DNA of 34,377 nt from contig WFTF01000065.1 of the NCBI GenBank assembly GCA_015485575.1, positions 1 to 34,377 on the forward strand. The letters run 5' to 3'. How positions within the stretch are numbered: position 1 is the stretch's first letter; each line of letters begins with the position of its first letter. Below are positions 17,317 through 24,229 of the stretch, in pieces. The notes beneath the pieces were generated by a model. The model searched no databases, was not told the DNA's origin, and saw only the letters and a program-made list of their open reading frames with translations. Made by a program: the position numbers and the translations under genes. Source of the DNA: Patescibacteria group bacterium (GTDB lineage: Bacteria > Patescibacteriota > Minisyncoccia > Phycocordibacterales > UBA918).

Positions 17317-17345
17317 CCCCGCAGGCATGTGTCTGCGGGGGTTTT
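17317..17345 (+). terminator. intrinsic terminator after the DMT-like gene
   Basis: CCCCGCAG (17317-17324) pairs with CTGCGGGG (17333-17340) around an 8-base loop, followed by GTTTT. It lies 7 bases after the stop codon at 17310 and separates the acidic-sugar genes from the HAD gene. Confidence 0.85.
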
Positions 17346-17372
17346 AAGTCACCTTACGTACCTAAAATTTTG

Positions 17373-17383
17373 TATAATATAAT
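17373..17383 (+). promoter_or_regulatory. two overlapping TATAAT boxes upstream of the HAD phosphatase
   Basis: TATAAT occurs at 17373-17378 and again at 17378-17383, sharing one base. Transcription would start near 17390, leaving a leader of about 35-60 bases. The leader contains a two-codon ORF, ATGAAATGA (17394-17402), and a small hairpin CCTCT/AGAGG. Confidence 0.55.
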
Positions 17384-17425
17384 AGTTACTGGTATGAAAT
17401 GAGGTGCATCCTCTGTAAGAGGTGA

Positions 17426-18139
17426 GTGGGGGAAAAGTATAAATATGATGATATGATTGCAGATTTTAATCCAGACACCATAAAGGCAGTCGTATTTGAT
17501 GTTGATGATACGATTACACGAGGTACCATCGCCATAAAAGCAGAGGCATGGGATGTGCTTTTTCCTAATAAGCAGGAATTGGTTCGCGAAGCAAGAGAGT
17601 TGTATGAGTATACGGGAAAAGGTGATCGATATAACATTATCGCGCATATTATTGGAGCACCTCAGGATAATTGTTTTGACAACGAAGCAGTACAACAATG
17701 GGCGCAGCGCTTTGAAGCAACAGTGCAGAAAAACGTGCGAGATAATGGCATACACCAAGACGACCTTCATGCGCTTGAGTATGTACATCAAATATTTCCG
17801 GAAGCAATGTATGTGCTTTCCGTTACCCCTCAAAAATCTGTAGAGGAAAATATACAGTTTTTTGCAACACAGTACCCTAGTATGCAAAATATGTTTGTAC
17901 GTATTATAGGGACTCCTTTGGTGGAGGGTAAGGCAGGTGCACTACGTGATATTGCAAAAGAAAATAACTGTAATCCCGGTACGTTGGTGGTGATTGGGGA
18001 TGGAAATAGTGACTACCAAGGGGCATATGATGCGGGTACTCAGTTTATTGGTGTTAATCCAAATGATCGGGCAGACAAGTGGCCTCAGGAGAATTTTCCT
18101 AAAGTGCCGAATATTTCACATATACTCGAGCTACTATAA
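17426..18139 (+). CDS. HAD-superfamily phosphatase
   Basis: 237 residues from GTG 17426; an in-frame ATG at 17453 gives 228 residues and also fits. All four HAD motifs are visible: motif I VVFDVDDTITRG (nucleophile and acid Asp), motif II VLSVTPQKS (Ser/Thr), motif III Lys in VEGKAGALRDIA, and motif IV VIGDGNSDYQGAYDAG. A helical C1-type cap lies between motifs I and II. Such enzymes dephosphorylate sugar phosphates and other small molecules. In nonulosonate pathways such as KDN, a HAD phosphatase removes the phosphate after the NeuB-type step. The location supports that job here, but the gene has its own promoter behind a terminator, so the link is inferred. Confidence 0.82.
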   Translation: MGEKYKYDDMIADFNPDTIKAVVFDVDDTITRGTIAIKAEAWDVLFPNKQELVREARELYEYTGKGDRYNIIAHIIGAPQDNCFDNEAVQQWAQRFEATVQKNVRDNGIHQDDLHALEYVHQIFPEAMYVLSVTPQKSVEENIQFFATQYPSMQNMFVRIIGTPLVEGKAGALRDIAKENNCNPGTLVVIGDGNSDYQGAYDAGTQFIGVNPNDRADKWPQENFPKVPNISHILELL

Positions 18140-18715
18140 TGTGTGGCTGATTGTAAGTTGCCATAGAACTGGTATCTCGGATCGATTTATATGTAAATTA
18201 TACAAAACAGGAGAAGATAAAAGTAAAGTTGTGGCACTGCTTATAGAAAACTCAAATGACATGATTGGCACAAGGTAGAAAGAGAATGCAGGGTTACAAA
18301 GGAAACTGTCACAAATGATCGGGACTCTTCAGAACATGTATGTCATACCCTTTTCTTTTTATTAAATGTACGTAGAAGTAGTGACAAAGTAAAATATGAA
18401 TGTGAGTTGAATTACTTTATGTCGTTGGATGTGAAATAATGATACTTACTCTTGTGGTACTTTTCCCGATTGATGATTGGTTTTCTGTAACGTTTTCGTG
18501 GCATGTTTAATCTGATTTGCTTCCCCAGAGTAGATACAATGTATATCACTTCCTCTAGAGTATGTTGTCCAGTATAATTGTTTATAGTACGAGTTTTGTA
18601 CTATAAAGGAAAGACAATGGCTTATGTTATACATGATCACCCTCTTCTGTTCATGTTGAACTGTGCCCCCCAACTTTCTTTTGAAAGGTCTTGCATTATT
18701 TGTAACTTTTTGCAT
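18140..18715 (+). other. non-coding stretch of about 575 bases between the HAD and FkbM genes
   Basis: No convincing protein gene is seen. Short frames exist but have no domain or good start. The last ~140 bases hold an inverted repeat (18581-18607). A candidate promoter precedes 18716: TTGAAA, then a spacer of about 16 bases, then TAACTT, then 7 bases to the ATG. The stretch might be an eroded gene or a long regulatory region; I could not recognise an RNA family. Confidence 0.5.
18581..18607 (+). repeat. 10-bp perfect inverted repeat upstream of the FkbM gene
   Basis: TTTATAGTAC (18581-18590) and GTACTATAAA (18598-18607) pair perfectly around GAGTTTT. Each arm contains a TATAGT/TACTAT -10-like element, so it could be an operator, a hairpin, or a two-way promoter. 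Confidence 0.6.
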
Positions 18716-19564
18716 ATGCGTGGAGCAATACGAAAAAAGAAAAAAATAGCTTATGCTATACAGAAATATGCACCTTACTGGTTTGTGCAATGGATTGTGT
18801 ATTTGAAGGGTACGGGCACACTTACAACACCACATATGACAGAGGTAAAAAATAGACATTCATTGCAGTGCACTATTGCAAGGAACTCTTACGGGACTTT
18901 TTGTACACCAGATTCTTGCAAATATGACGAGCCGGTACAGTCAGTCTATAGAGGTGAACAATATGAAGCAGATACTATTGAGTACATAAGACGATTAGAG
19001 CTTCCTGGTGATATCGTTCATGCTGGGGCATATTTTGGAGATACTTTACCAGCTCTAGCGACATGTATTGAAGCAGGGGCACATATTTGGGCGTTTGAAC
19101 CCAATATAGAAAGTTACAGGTGTGCAAAGATTACATTATTACTAAATGATCTCAACATGGTCACATTGCAAAATATAGGTCTGGGAAATAAAAATGAAAC
19201 TGCATTTTTACAAACTTACTCCAGTACAGATAGCAAGATTGTAACTTTGGGGGGAGCTTCGTGCATCTTAGATGCTCCAACAGACAATACACAAGAAGTA
19301 CAAATTAAGAAACTCGATGATATACTACCTATGGATAGATGTATTTCACTGCTACATTTAGACGTTGAAGGTTTTGAGTCAGATGTGCTCGCAGGAGCAA
19401 GAGAAGTTATTAAAAAGTGGAAACCTATAATTATTGTTGAGGTAAACAATGATGAAATATACAGCACAATGGAGAAAATAGGGTATGTTTTTGAGGTTGG
19501 TCTGGAGCCTCGAAAATGGAGAGATGGTTATAGGAATGCAGTGTTCAAGAAAAAGAAAAAATAA
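18716..19564 (+). CDS. FkbM family methyltransferase
   Basis: 282 residues from the ATG at 18716. Motif I DIVHAGAYFGDTLPALA (about residues 98-114) has the FkbM pattern, with A-Y-F-G in place of the more usual AN-x-G. IWAFEPNIESYRCAKITL binds the ribose, and LLHLDVEGFESDVLAGA is the diagnostic late motif (LKxDIEGxE-like). A more upstream ATG at 18617 has a Shine-Dalgarno-like AAAGGA, but it adds a cysteine-rich tail that looks unlike coding sequence. I prefer 18716. The gene converges with the minus-strand gene at 19606. The substrate is unknown but is likely a sugar hydroxyl of the glycan. Confidence 0.8.
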   Translation: MRGAIRKKKKIAYAIQKYAPYWFVQWIVYLKGTGTLTTPHMTEVKNRHSLQCTIARNSYGTFCTPDSCKYDEPVQSVYRGEQYEADTIEYIRRLELPGDIVHAGAYFGDTLPALATCIEAGAHIWAFEPNIESYRCAKITLLLNDLNMVTLQNIGLGNKNETAFLQTYSSTDSKIVTLGGASCILDAPTDNTQEVQIKKLDDILPMDRCISLLHLDVEGFESDVLAGAREVIKKWKPIIIVEVNNDEIYSTMEKIGYVFEVGLEPRKWRDGYRNAVFKKKKK

Positions 19565-19587
19565 TCCCCGATCTATAAAACGGGGAT
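19564..19587 (-). terminator. intrinsic terminator for the minus-strand gene at 19606-20568
   Basis: ATCCCCG (19564-19570) pairs with CGGGGAT (19581-19587) around a 10-base loop. Read on the minus strand, it is followed by TATTTTTT, a proper U-tract. On the plus strand there is no T-tract. It lies 18 bases beyond the stop of the minus-strand gene. Confidence 0.75.
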
Positions 19588-19605
19588 GGTAGTTGAGTGC
19601 TACTG

Positions 19606-20568
19606 TTATATTTTACTTTTCAGTACCTGAGCAATTGCACTCACAGGATCCTTTGCGACCGGAAGGGGAATAATCCGTTCACTGTGCCAGAAAGGATGCG
19701 TTCCCAAAAAGGGAAGTGCGTGTCCGTTTTGCAACAGTGCAGTTTGTGTAGCCCATACCACAGGATCTTGGTCCTGGGGTGGGACGAGCCCTACCGGAAC
19801 TCCTGCTGCTGCGGCCTGTAGCGCCATAGTACTGTTCCAATCACAAACGAACAGCCCGTGCTGACCCAGTGCCATTTGCTCGATGGGACCGTAGTCTCTG
19901 TTTGCATCGGCAAGTGGTATGGCTTGCATGTCTGCAAGTATCGATTCCACTTCTGCAAATGCTTCCGGTGGAAGCTTTGGATGCGTTCGTGCAAAAATGA
20001 CGATATTTTCATGCTGCCGTATTGCAGTTTGGAGCGTTTGCAGCATGCGCATGCATCCTTCAGCATCTCCAGGCATTGCAACTGAAAGCACCGTCTCATC
20101 ATTTTCGATGAAGGGCTCAAACCTATCATCAGGTGTCGCAGCAATTTGTTTTGCTGCGACACTTACCGCAGGCAGCCCCGTTTCCTGGACGTCGTATCCA
20201 GCCACAGGCAGCCCTACAATGGTCAGGTTTTCCCATGTGGACCATTGCTGGAACCGCCGGTCACTGACTAGTGCATTTTCCGAAATCAGTACAACAGACA
20301 CTGTTGCCGGAAGAATCTCTGGGTTTTCCATGGTCCATGTCGGCAAACACGTCAATAGTACATCTTGTGTTGTGACGGTATCGACGATAGACATGCCACT
20401 GATGTCCACTTCACCGGAATCAATTTTACCTTTTGCAACTCCTGAGTTAACGAGTACCGCAACCCCATACCCTTCACCATGAAGCTTTCGTGCAACAGGC
20501 AGTGCGTTTTGAATGCATCCCATGTCTTGCAGGGAGCATACAATTCGTTTTGAGTTCTGTGTGGGCAT
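19606..20568 (-). CDS. GT-B-like protein (CDP-glycerol transferase/epimerase-like fold), unknown substrate
   Basis: 320 residues. The N-terminal part RIVCSLQDMGCIQNALPVARKL is a Rossmann opening like that of glycan transferases and sugar epimerases. The C-terminal part has NIVIFARTHPKLPPEAF with an HP-type loop, and GLFVCDWNSTMALQAAAAGVP, the nucleotide-contacting Ser/Thr helix. This order matches the UDP-glycosyltransferase/CDP-glycerol-type GT-B superfamily; I cannot name a family. A perfect Shine-Dalgarno AAGGAGG lies 5 bases before the ATG at 20568. The gene is visibly richer in G and C than its neighbours, with many GCx/CTG codons, which suggests a different origin. It has its own terminator. 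Confidence 0.6.
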   Translation of the reverse strand: MPTQNSKRIVCSLQDMGCIQNALPVARKLHGEGYGVAVLVNSGVAKGKIDSGEVDISGMSIVDTVTTQDVLLTCLPTWTMENPEILPATVSVVLISENALVSDRRFQQWSTWENLTIVGLPVAGYDVQETGLPAVSVAAKQIAATPDDRFEPFIENDETVLSVAMPGDAEGCMRMLQTLQTAIRQHENIVIFARTHPKLPPEAFAEVESILADMQAIPLADANRDYGPIEQMALGQHGLFVCDWNSTMALQAAAAGVPVGLVPPQDQDPVVWATQTALLQNGHALPFLGTHPFWHSERIIPLPVAKDPVSAIAQVLKSKI

Positions 20569-20572
20569 CTTG

Positions 20573-20580
20573 CCCTCCTT
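20573..20580 (-). promoter_or_regulatory. strong Shine-Dalgarno (AAGGAGGG) for the gene starting at 20568
   Basis: On the minus strand AAGGAGGG ends four bases before the ATG at 20568. It fixes the start, and it contrasts with most genes here, which have none. A TATAGT lies farther upstream on the same strand but has no good -35. Confidence 0.75.
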
Positions 20581-20675
20581 TCTGGTGAACGTAAACTATA
20601 GACGATATCAAAGCCCCGTCTTTTTCTGCGGGCAAGCCTACCATTTTTACTAAATAATGCAACTGTTTTTTTTGA

Positions 20676-21473
20676 TCACTTCATTATTTTTAGGAGGTCT
20701 GCGTAGTGCCCATCATCTTCCCATTCCTTCACTTTTTTAGGTGGGTAGGTATAGTGAGGATTGTTTTTTGCCACTATATACAAATGTGGCATCAGAGGAC
20801 TTATGATACGATCTAGAGCAGGGACAGGGAGAAAAAAAGAGCGATTATCTATTACATCCCAGCCAGCCCGCTCAATAGTTAACTGGAATGTTTTTTTTGT
20901 AAAGAAGTTGATATGTGGAGATGCAAGCGATCCTCGGAATTTTTTAATTTTCATTAAAGGCTCAATCTTGGGAACCATGGGCACTCCTAATATCAGTAAC
21001 GTGTCGTCCTTGGCAAATTGTTTTAAGTGTACCAAGAACGCATGTGGAGATAAGAGGTGCTCAAAGAGGTTATTCGCCCAAAAGGCATCAAAATTTTCTG
21101 TTGATGCTATGGTTTGATGAAGTAATTCAACATTTCCAGCTCTTAAGTCGATATGATGGCTCTCTCCGTATGCTACCTCAGCAGGTGTGGTTGTTATACC
21201 GACACTGTCTTTACCAAAACGTTGCATATACTCTCCATAACCACACCCCAGGTCTAACACTCTTTTTTCTTTTAACCCCAAGGTCTCTGCTATGTTTCTA
21301 AATGTACGTGATGCTATTACATCCTTAAATCTTTTTTGTATTCTCCAGGCCTCTGAGTTCATAGTAGTTGGTAGTGTAATGTTCCCATGTTTAGCAATAT
21401 GATTATGATTACCGTACTTGAGTGATAACATAAACTCTGAAAATGTGTGTGTGGAAAGTTGGTTGTGTAACAT
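20676..21473 (-). CDS. class I SAM-dependent methyltransferase
   Basis: 265 residues. Motif I is RVLDLGCGYGEYMQRFG (about residues 69-85), followed by GITTTPAEVAYG and HHIDLRAGNVELL, then FDAFWANNLFEHLLSPH as motif IV and DTLLILGVPMVPKI as motif V. Late features are NFFTKKTFQLTIERAG, common in Methyltransf_23-type enzymes, and aromatic C-terminal residues. An internal Met at residue 15 is an alternative start. It lies upstream of the GT-B-like gene with a 107-base gap, in the same direction, so the two may be one transcript. The acceptor is unknown but is likely glycan-related. Confidence 0.8.
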   Translation of the reverse strand: MLHNQLSTHTFSEFMLSLKYGNHNHIAKHGNITLPTTMNSEAWRIQKRFKDVIASRTFRNIAETLGLKEKRVLDLGCGYGEYMQRFGKDSVGITTTPAEVAYGESHHIDLRAGNVELLHQTIASTENFDAFWANNLFEHLLSPHAFLVHLKQFAKDDTLLILGVPMVPKIEPLMKIKKFRGSLASPHINFFTKKTFQLTIERAGWDVIDNRSFFLPVPALDRIISPLMPHLYIVAKNNPHYTYPPKKVKEWEDDGHYADLLKIMK

Positions 21474-21952
21474 GACATACAGACATCTTTAGTCTGAAAG
21501 GTTAATTGTCGGTTCAGATTATGGTCACACACCCTTCCCTTAAAAAGGTTACCCTTTGCACCATAGGATGGATTGTATCATATCATATCCTCAATTTTTA
21601 CAGTTTAATTATATGTAGACTGTTCTGTGTACTTCGGTTATATTGTTTGCATTAGTGAGAGTTATGTTATGTTGCTTGATACGTTACATATTGCAGAATC
21701 CTTCATGAACTACCCCGATGATAAGCATACGGGGTATCGGCGTTGGACTAGGTAGTAAAGAGTGAATCTTGTGTAGGGGCGGAGTGTGGTTGTTTATAGC
21801 CAGGTAATCCTTGGTGAGATATTTCGTAAGAAAGCATATTATCCACTATCGTAAGTCGTCCCTACATTGTTCAGCTGTGCATTGATAACTTACGGGTACG
21901 CAGAAATAGTGTATATTTCTGTACATAGCATAAGTATTTTGTAATTTATAGT
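21474..21952 (+). other. 480-base non-coding stretch with a G/C-rich stem
   Basis: No gene is recognised. It is the divergent region between the minus-strand methyltransferase and the secreted DNRLRE protein, so it must hold promoters in both directions. A 7-bp stem lies at 21711-21736. The last 50 bases before 21953 are AT-rich with several -10-like sequences (TAAGTAT, TAATTT, TATAGT), of which no single one stands out. An unrecognised small RNA is possible. Confidence 0.5.
21711..21736 (+). repeat. 7-bp inverted repeat with a competing stem
   Basis: TACCCCG (21711-21717) pairs with CGGGGTA (21730-21736) across 12 bases. The overlapping CCGAT (21715-21719) and ATCGG (21736-21740) could form a second, mutually exclusive stem. 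No T-tract follows, so it is not a standard terminator. Confidence 0.45.
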
Positions 21953-24103
21953 ATGAGAAAAGTTCTATTTGTTCTTTTGTGTTTACTTCTAGGGAATACT
22001 GTTTCTGCCCAGGAGATGTACACTTTGCGAATCCAGCCAGGACCAGATGAGGGGAAGGATACGTATTATGGAGTAGGTTCAGTTGGCGGCCGTCAGGGAA
22101 GGCCTGACGCGAACCATTTGCGAATCGGGGGGTGGGGAGATGAGTGGTTTAGTTTTTTGGAATTTCCCTTATTTGATATACCCGAGGGTGTCAACATACA
22201 AAAAGCAACGCTAAATTTATACAATTATAGAAGTGACAGTAATCCAAATGCAGGTGCTGTTAGCAGGGTCACTCAGTATTGGAATGAGTCTGATCCATCT
22301 GCAACGTTTCAACCAACTTCTGTACGTCTTGGGACAGGATGGTCACCTGTGGCTGATGATAGCTGGTGGACTGTAGACGTATCTGACACGGTTCAAGGCT
22401 GGGTGAATGGAGTATATCCCAACTATGGTTTTATGCTTCAAGGGAGGTATACCAACAACAACCATGTAAAAGGTTTTTATTCCTCTGACTATATGGAGGA
22501 TCCGAGTTTGAGGCCGTATTTGGAAATTACATATACACTGTCAGACAAACAAAATGAGGTTGATCCCTTGGTGTTACAGTATGCGCCAAAGTTGGCGTTA
22601 CATGAAAATGAAAACTACTTACCTATGGATACCATGAAGTTTGTAGAGGCGAGTTCACTTTGGACGAGGGATGGATTTGATACACTCCTGTACAGTGTGG
22701 AGAATCTAACACCGAATATGTTCCGGAACATTGTGGAGAATGGGTCAACTGAAAAATACTTCCTGTCCTTCAGTAGTCCCGAAGATGCGAAGATTGACCT
22801 TATATCTGCCAGGAGTACATATGATGCATTGAATGCAGAACCGACCATTTACTATGCGAAAAGAGATGATGGCAATTACACGGTATTGCAATATTGGTTT
22901 TTTTATGCAATGAACAATTGGAAAGAACAAGGAGGACTCAATGACCATGAAGGTGACTGGGAATCTGTGTTTGTGTTTCTGGATAGGGATACAAAAGATC
23001 CAAAGTATGTCGCATATTCTGCCCATCATAACGATGGGGATCCAACGCTGAATATTACACAGTACGATTCAGTACGGAGAGAGTGGGAAAGTAATGAGGT
23101 AGTTAAGGAAGATGGCAGACCAGTGTCATTTGTCGCATTGGGATCACATGCTAATTACCCAAATAATAATGGAGGAGTACATCGTGTGTTCACGAAAACA
23201 GACCGTACGTCCACACAGGGGACAATGCTTGATACAGTGAATTTGTTATCTGGAAATGAGTTGACGGAAAGTACGCCATTCTGGATGCAATATGAAGGTC
23301 AGTGGGGTACCGATAAAGTAGATATTAAGGATGGTAAAAGTGGACCAAAAGGTCCACTGTATAGCACAGTGGGAGGTACAGTGCGGTTTTTGAATCCTGT
23401 TGCATGGGCGGGGATAGATAAAATTGCACGGTATACTTTCGGTCTTGAAGATGAACTTATATCCTTTCCTGAGCAAGGAGTTTCACTACAGTTTGTTGGA
23501 GCTCTCCCAGTTGGAGGATATATAAAAATAGACCCGCATGATGAAGTAATCTCCTTTGGGGCATTGCCAGATCAGACAACACTTTTACCAAGATTTTGGG
23601 ACCTAACTTCGGACTTGGAGAATGGGGAGTTCCAGGCAGAGGTGACGTTTGAATTTGATAGGACTGAGGTGAGTGCTCAAGGGGGAGATGTGCGTACTTT
23701 GGAAATATACTACTACGATCCAACGGTAGAAATCTGGAAAGTGCAAGATACGCTATTGGATATGGAAGAATCAACGGTTTCTTTCCAAACTGATCACTTT
23801 TCTCGATATGCAGTAGGGTTTACGAATCCGGAAGTATTTGTGGAAAACTTGTTTAGTCGACTTATGGCAATTATCAATGAAACTGCATTACAGCGACCGT
23901 TTAAGAAGGCGTTGTTACAGTTGGTGCGCACCACTGAGCGTGTGTGGGGTCTGCAATATCCGAACGCAGGAAAGGTTAAACTACGTTTGTTGAAGCCTCT
24001 GGAAAGAACTATAGACAGATATGCGGAGAGAGGGTGGATTAATCCTCAGCAACAAAAGAAGATGCAAGATATCTTAGGTAGGTTGCGGTTGATGGTGCGG
24101 TAG
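21953..24103 (+). CDS. secreted DNRLRE-domain protein with Vps62-like domain
   Basis: 716 residues. Residues 1-19 form a signal peptide (MRKVLFVLLCLLLGNTVSAQ, cleavage near SAQ). Residues ~25-195 match the DNRLRE fold: FSFLEFPLFDIP, IQKATLNLYNY, VTQYWNESDPSATF, WWTVDVSDTVQGWVNG and NYGFMLQG. Residues ~205-480 look Vps62-like: LQYAPKLALHENENYLPMDT, VLQYWFFYAMN, GLNDHEGDWESVFVFLD, AYSAHHNDGD and SFVALGSHANYP. The C-terminal third has a beta-rich segment ending in FSRYAVGFTN, then a helical, basic tail. The protein should be outside the membrane, possibly anchored by the tail. DNRLRE domains occur in cell-surface carbohydrate-associated proteins. The function of the pair is unknown. The next gene is the O-antigen ligase. 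Confidence 0.78.
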   Translation: MRKVLFVLLCLLLGNTVSAQEMYTLRIQPGPDEGKDTYYGVGSVGGRQGRPDANHLRIGGWGDEWFSFLEFPLFDIPEGVNIQKATLNLYNYRSDSNPNAGAVSRVTQYWNESDPSATFQPTSVRLGTGWSPVADDSWWTVDVSDTVQGWVNGVYPNYGFMLQGRYTNNNHVKGFYSSDYMEDPSLRPYLEITYTLSDKQNEVDPLVLQYAPKLALHENENYLPMDTMKFVEASSLWTRDGFDTLLYSVENLTPNMFRNIVENGSTEKYFLSFSSPEDAKIDLISARSTYDALNAEPTIYYAKRDDGNYTVLQYWFFYAMNNWKEQGGLNDHEGDWESVFVFLDRDTKDPKYVAYSAHHNDGDPTLNITQYDSVRREWESNEVVKEDGRPVSFVALGSHANYPNNNGGVHRVFTKTDRTSTQGTMLDTVNLLSGNELTESTPFWMQYEGQWGTDKVDIKDGKSGPKGPLYSTVGGTVRFLNPVAWAGIDKIARYTFGLEDELISFPEQGVSLQFVGALPVGGYIKIDPHDEVISFGALPDQTTLLPRFWDLTSDLENGEFQAEVTFEFDRTEVSAQGGDVRTLEIYYYDPTVEIWKVQDTLLDMEESTVSFQTDHFSRYAVGFTNPEVFVENLFSRLMAIINETALQRPFKKALLQLVRTTERVWGLQYPNAGKVKLRLLKPLERTIDRYAERGWINPQQQKKMQDILGRLRLMVR

Positions 24104-24118
24104 GTACTATATTGATAA

Positions 24119-24149
24119 AACGCACGGTGCGCGAAGCGTGCCGTGCGTT
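24119..24149 (+). terminator. strong hairpin after the DNRLRE gene, terminator-like
   Basis: AACGCACGG (24119-24127) pairs perfectly with CCGTGCGTT (24141-24149). Five inner pairs, two of them wobble, close on a GAA loop, giving a 14-bp stem. It begins 15 bases after the stop at 24103. The following sequence GGTTGACAC is not T-rich, so termination efficiency is uncertain; it may instead protect the 3' end. Confidence 0.5.
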
Positions 24150-24211
24150 GGTTGACACAAGTGTATTCTTTCATTTTCTTATTTTTTGGGTGCAGGATTT
24201 TTGTCAGAGCA

Positions 24212-24220
24212 TGGTACTAT
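24212..24220 (+). promoter_or_regulatory. extended -10 TGG-TACTAT, 9 bases before ATG 24230
   Basis: TACTAT (24215-24220) is preceded by TGG, the extended -10 form, and lies 9 bases before the ATG at 24230. It supports that start over the GTG/ATG alternatives nearer 24143, and it implies a leader of only a few bases. Confidence 0.55.
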
Positions 24221-24229
24221 TTTCCTCAT

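Noticed and set aside
17354-17887. 177-residue minus-strand open frame opposite the HAD gene
   Set aside because: The opposite strand has all four HAD motifs. This frame is Cys/Ile/Phe-rich without any domain.
18446-18859. 137-residue minus-strand frame in the gap before the second FkbM gene
   Set aside because: It overlaps the FkbM start, is rich in Cys, Tyr and His, and has neither a motif nor a ribosome site.
21474-21952. tRNA or other known RNA gene in the long intergenic stretch
   Set aside because: I looked for T-loop (GGTTCGA-like) and acceptor pairings and found no complete cloverleaf.
24152-24220. TTGACA at 24152 as the -35 of the ligase promoter
   Set aside because: It is over 50 bases from the -10-like TACTAT, far beyond any workable spacer, and no -10 lies 16-18 bases after it.
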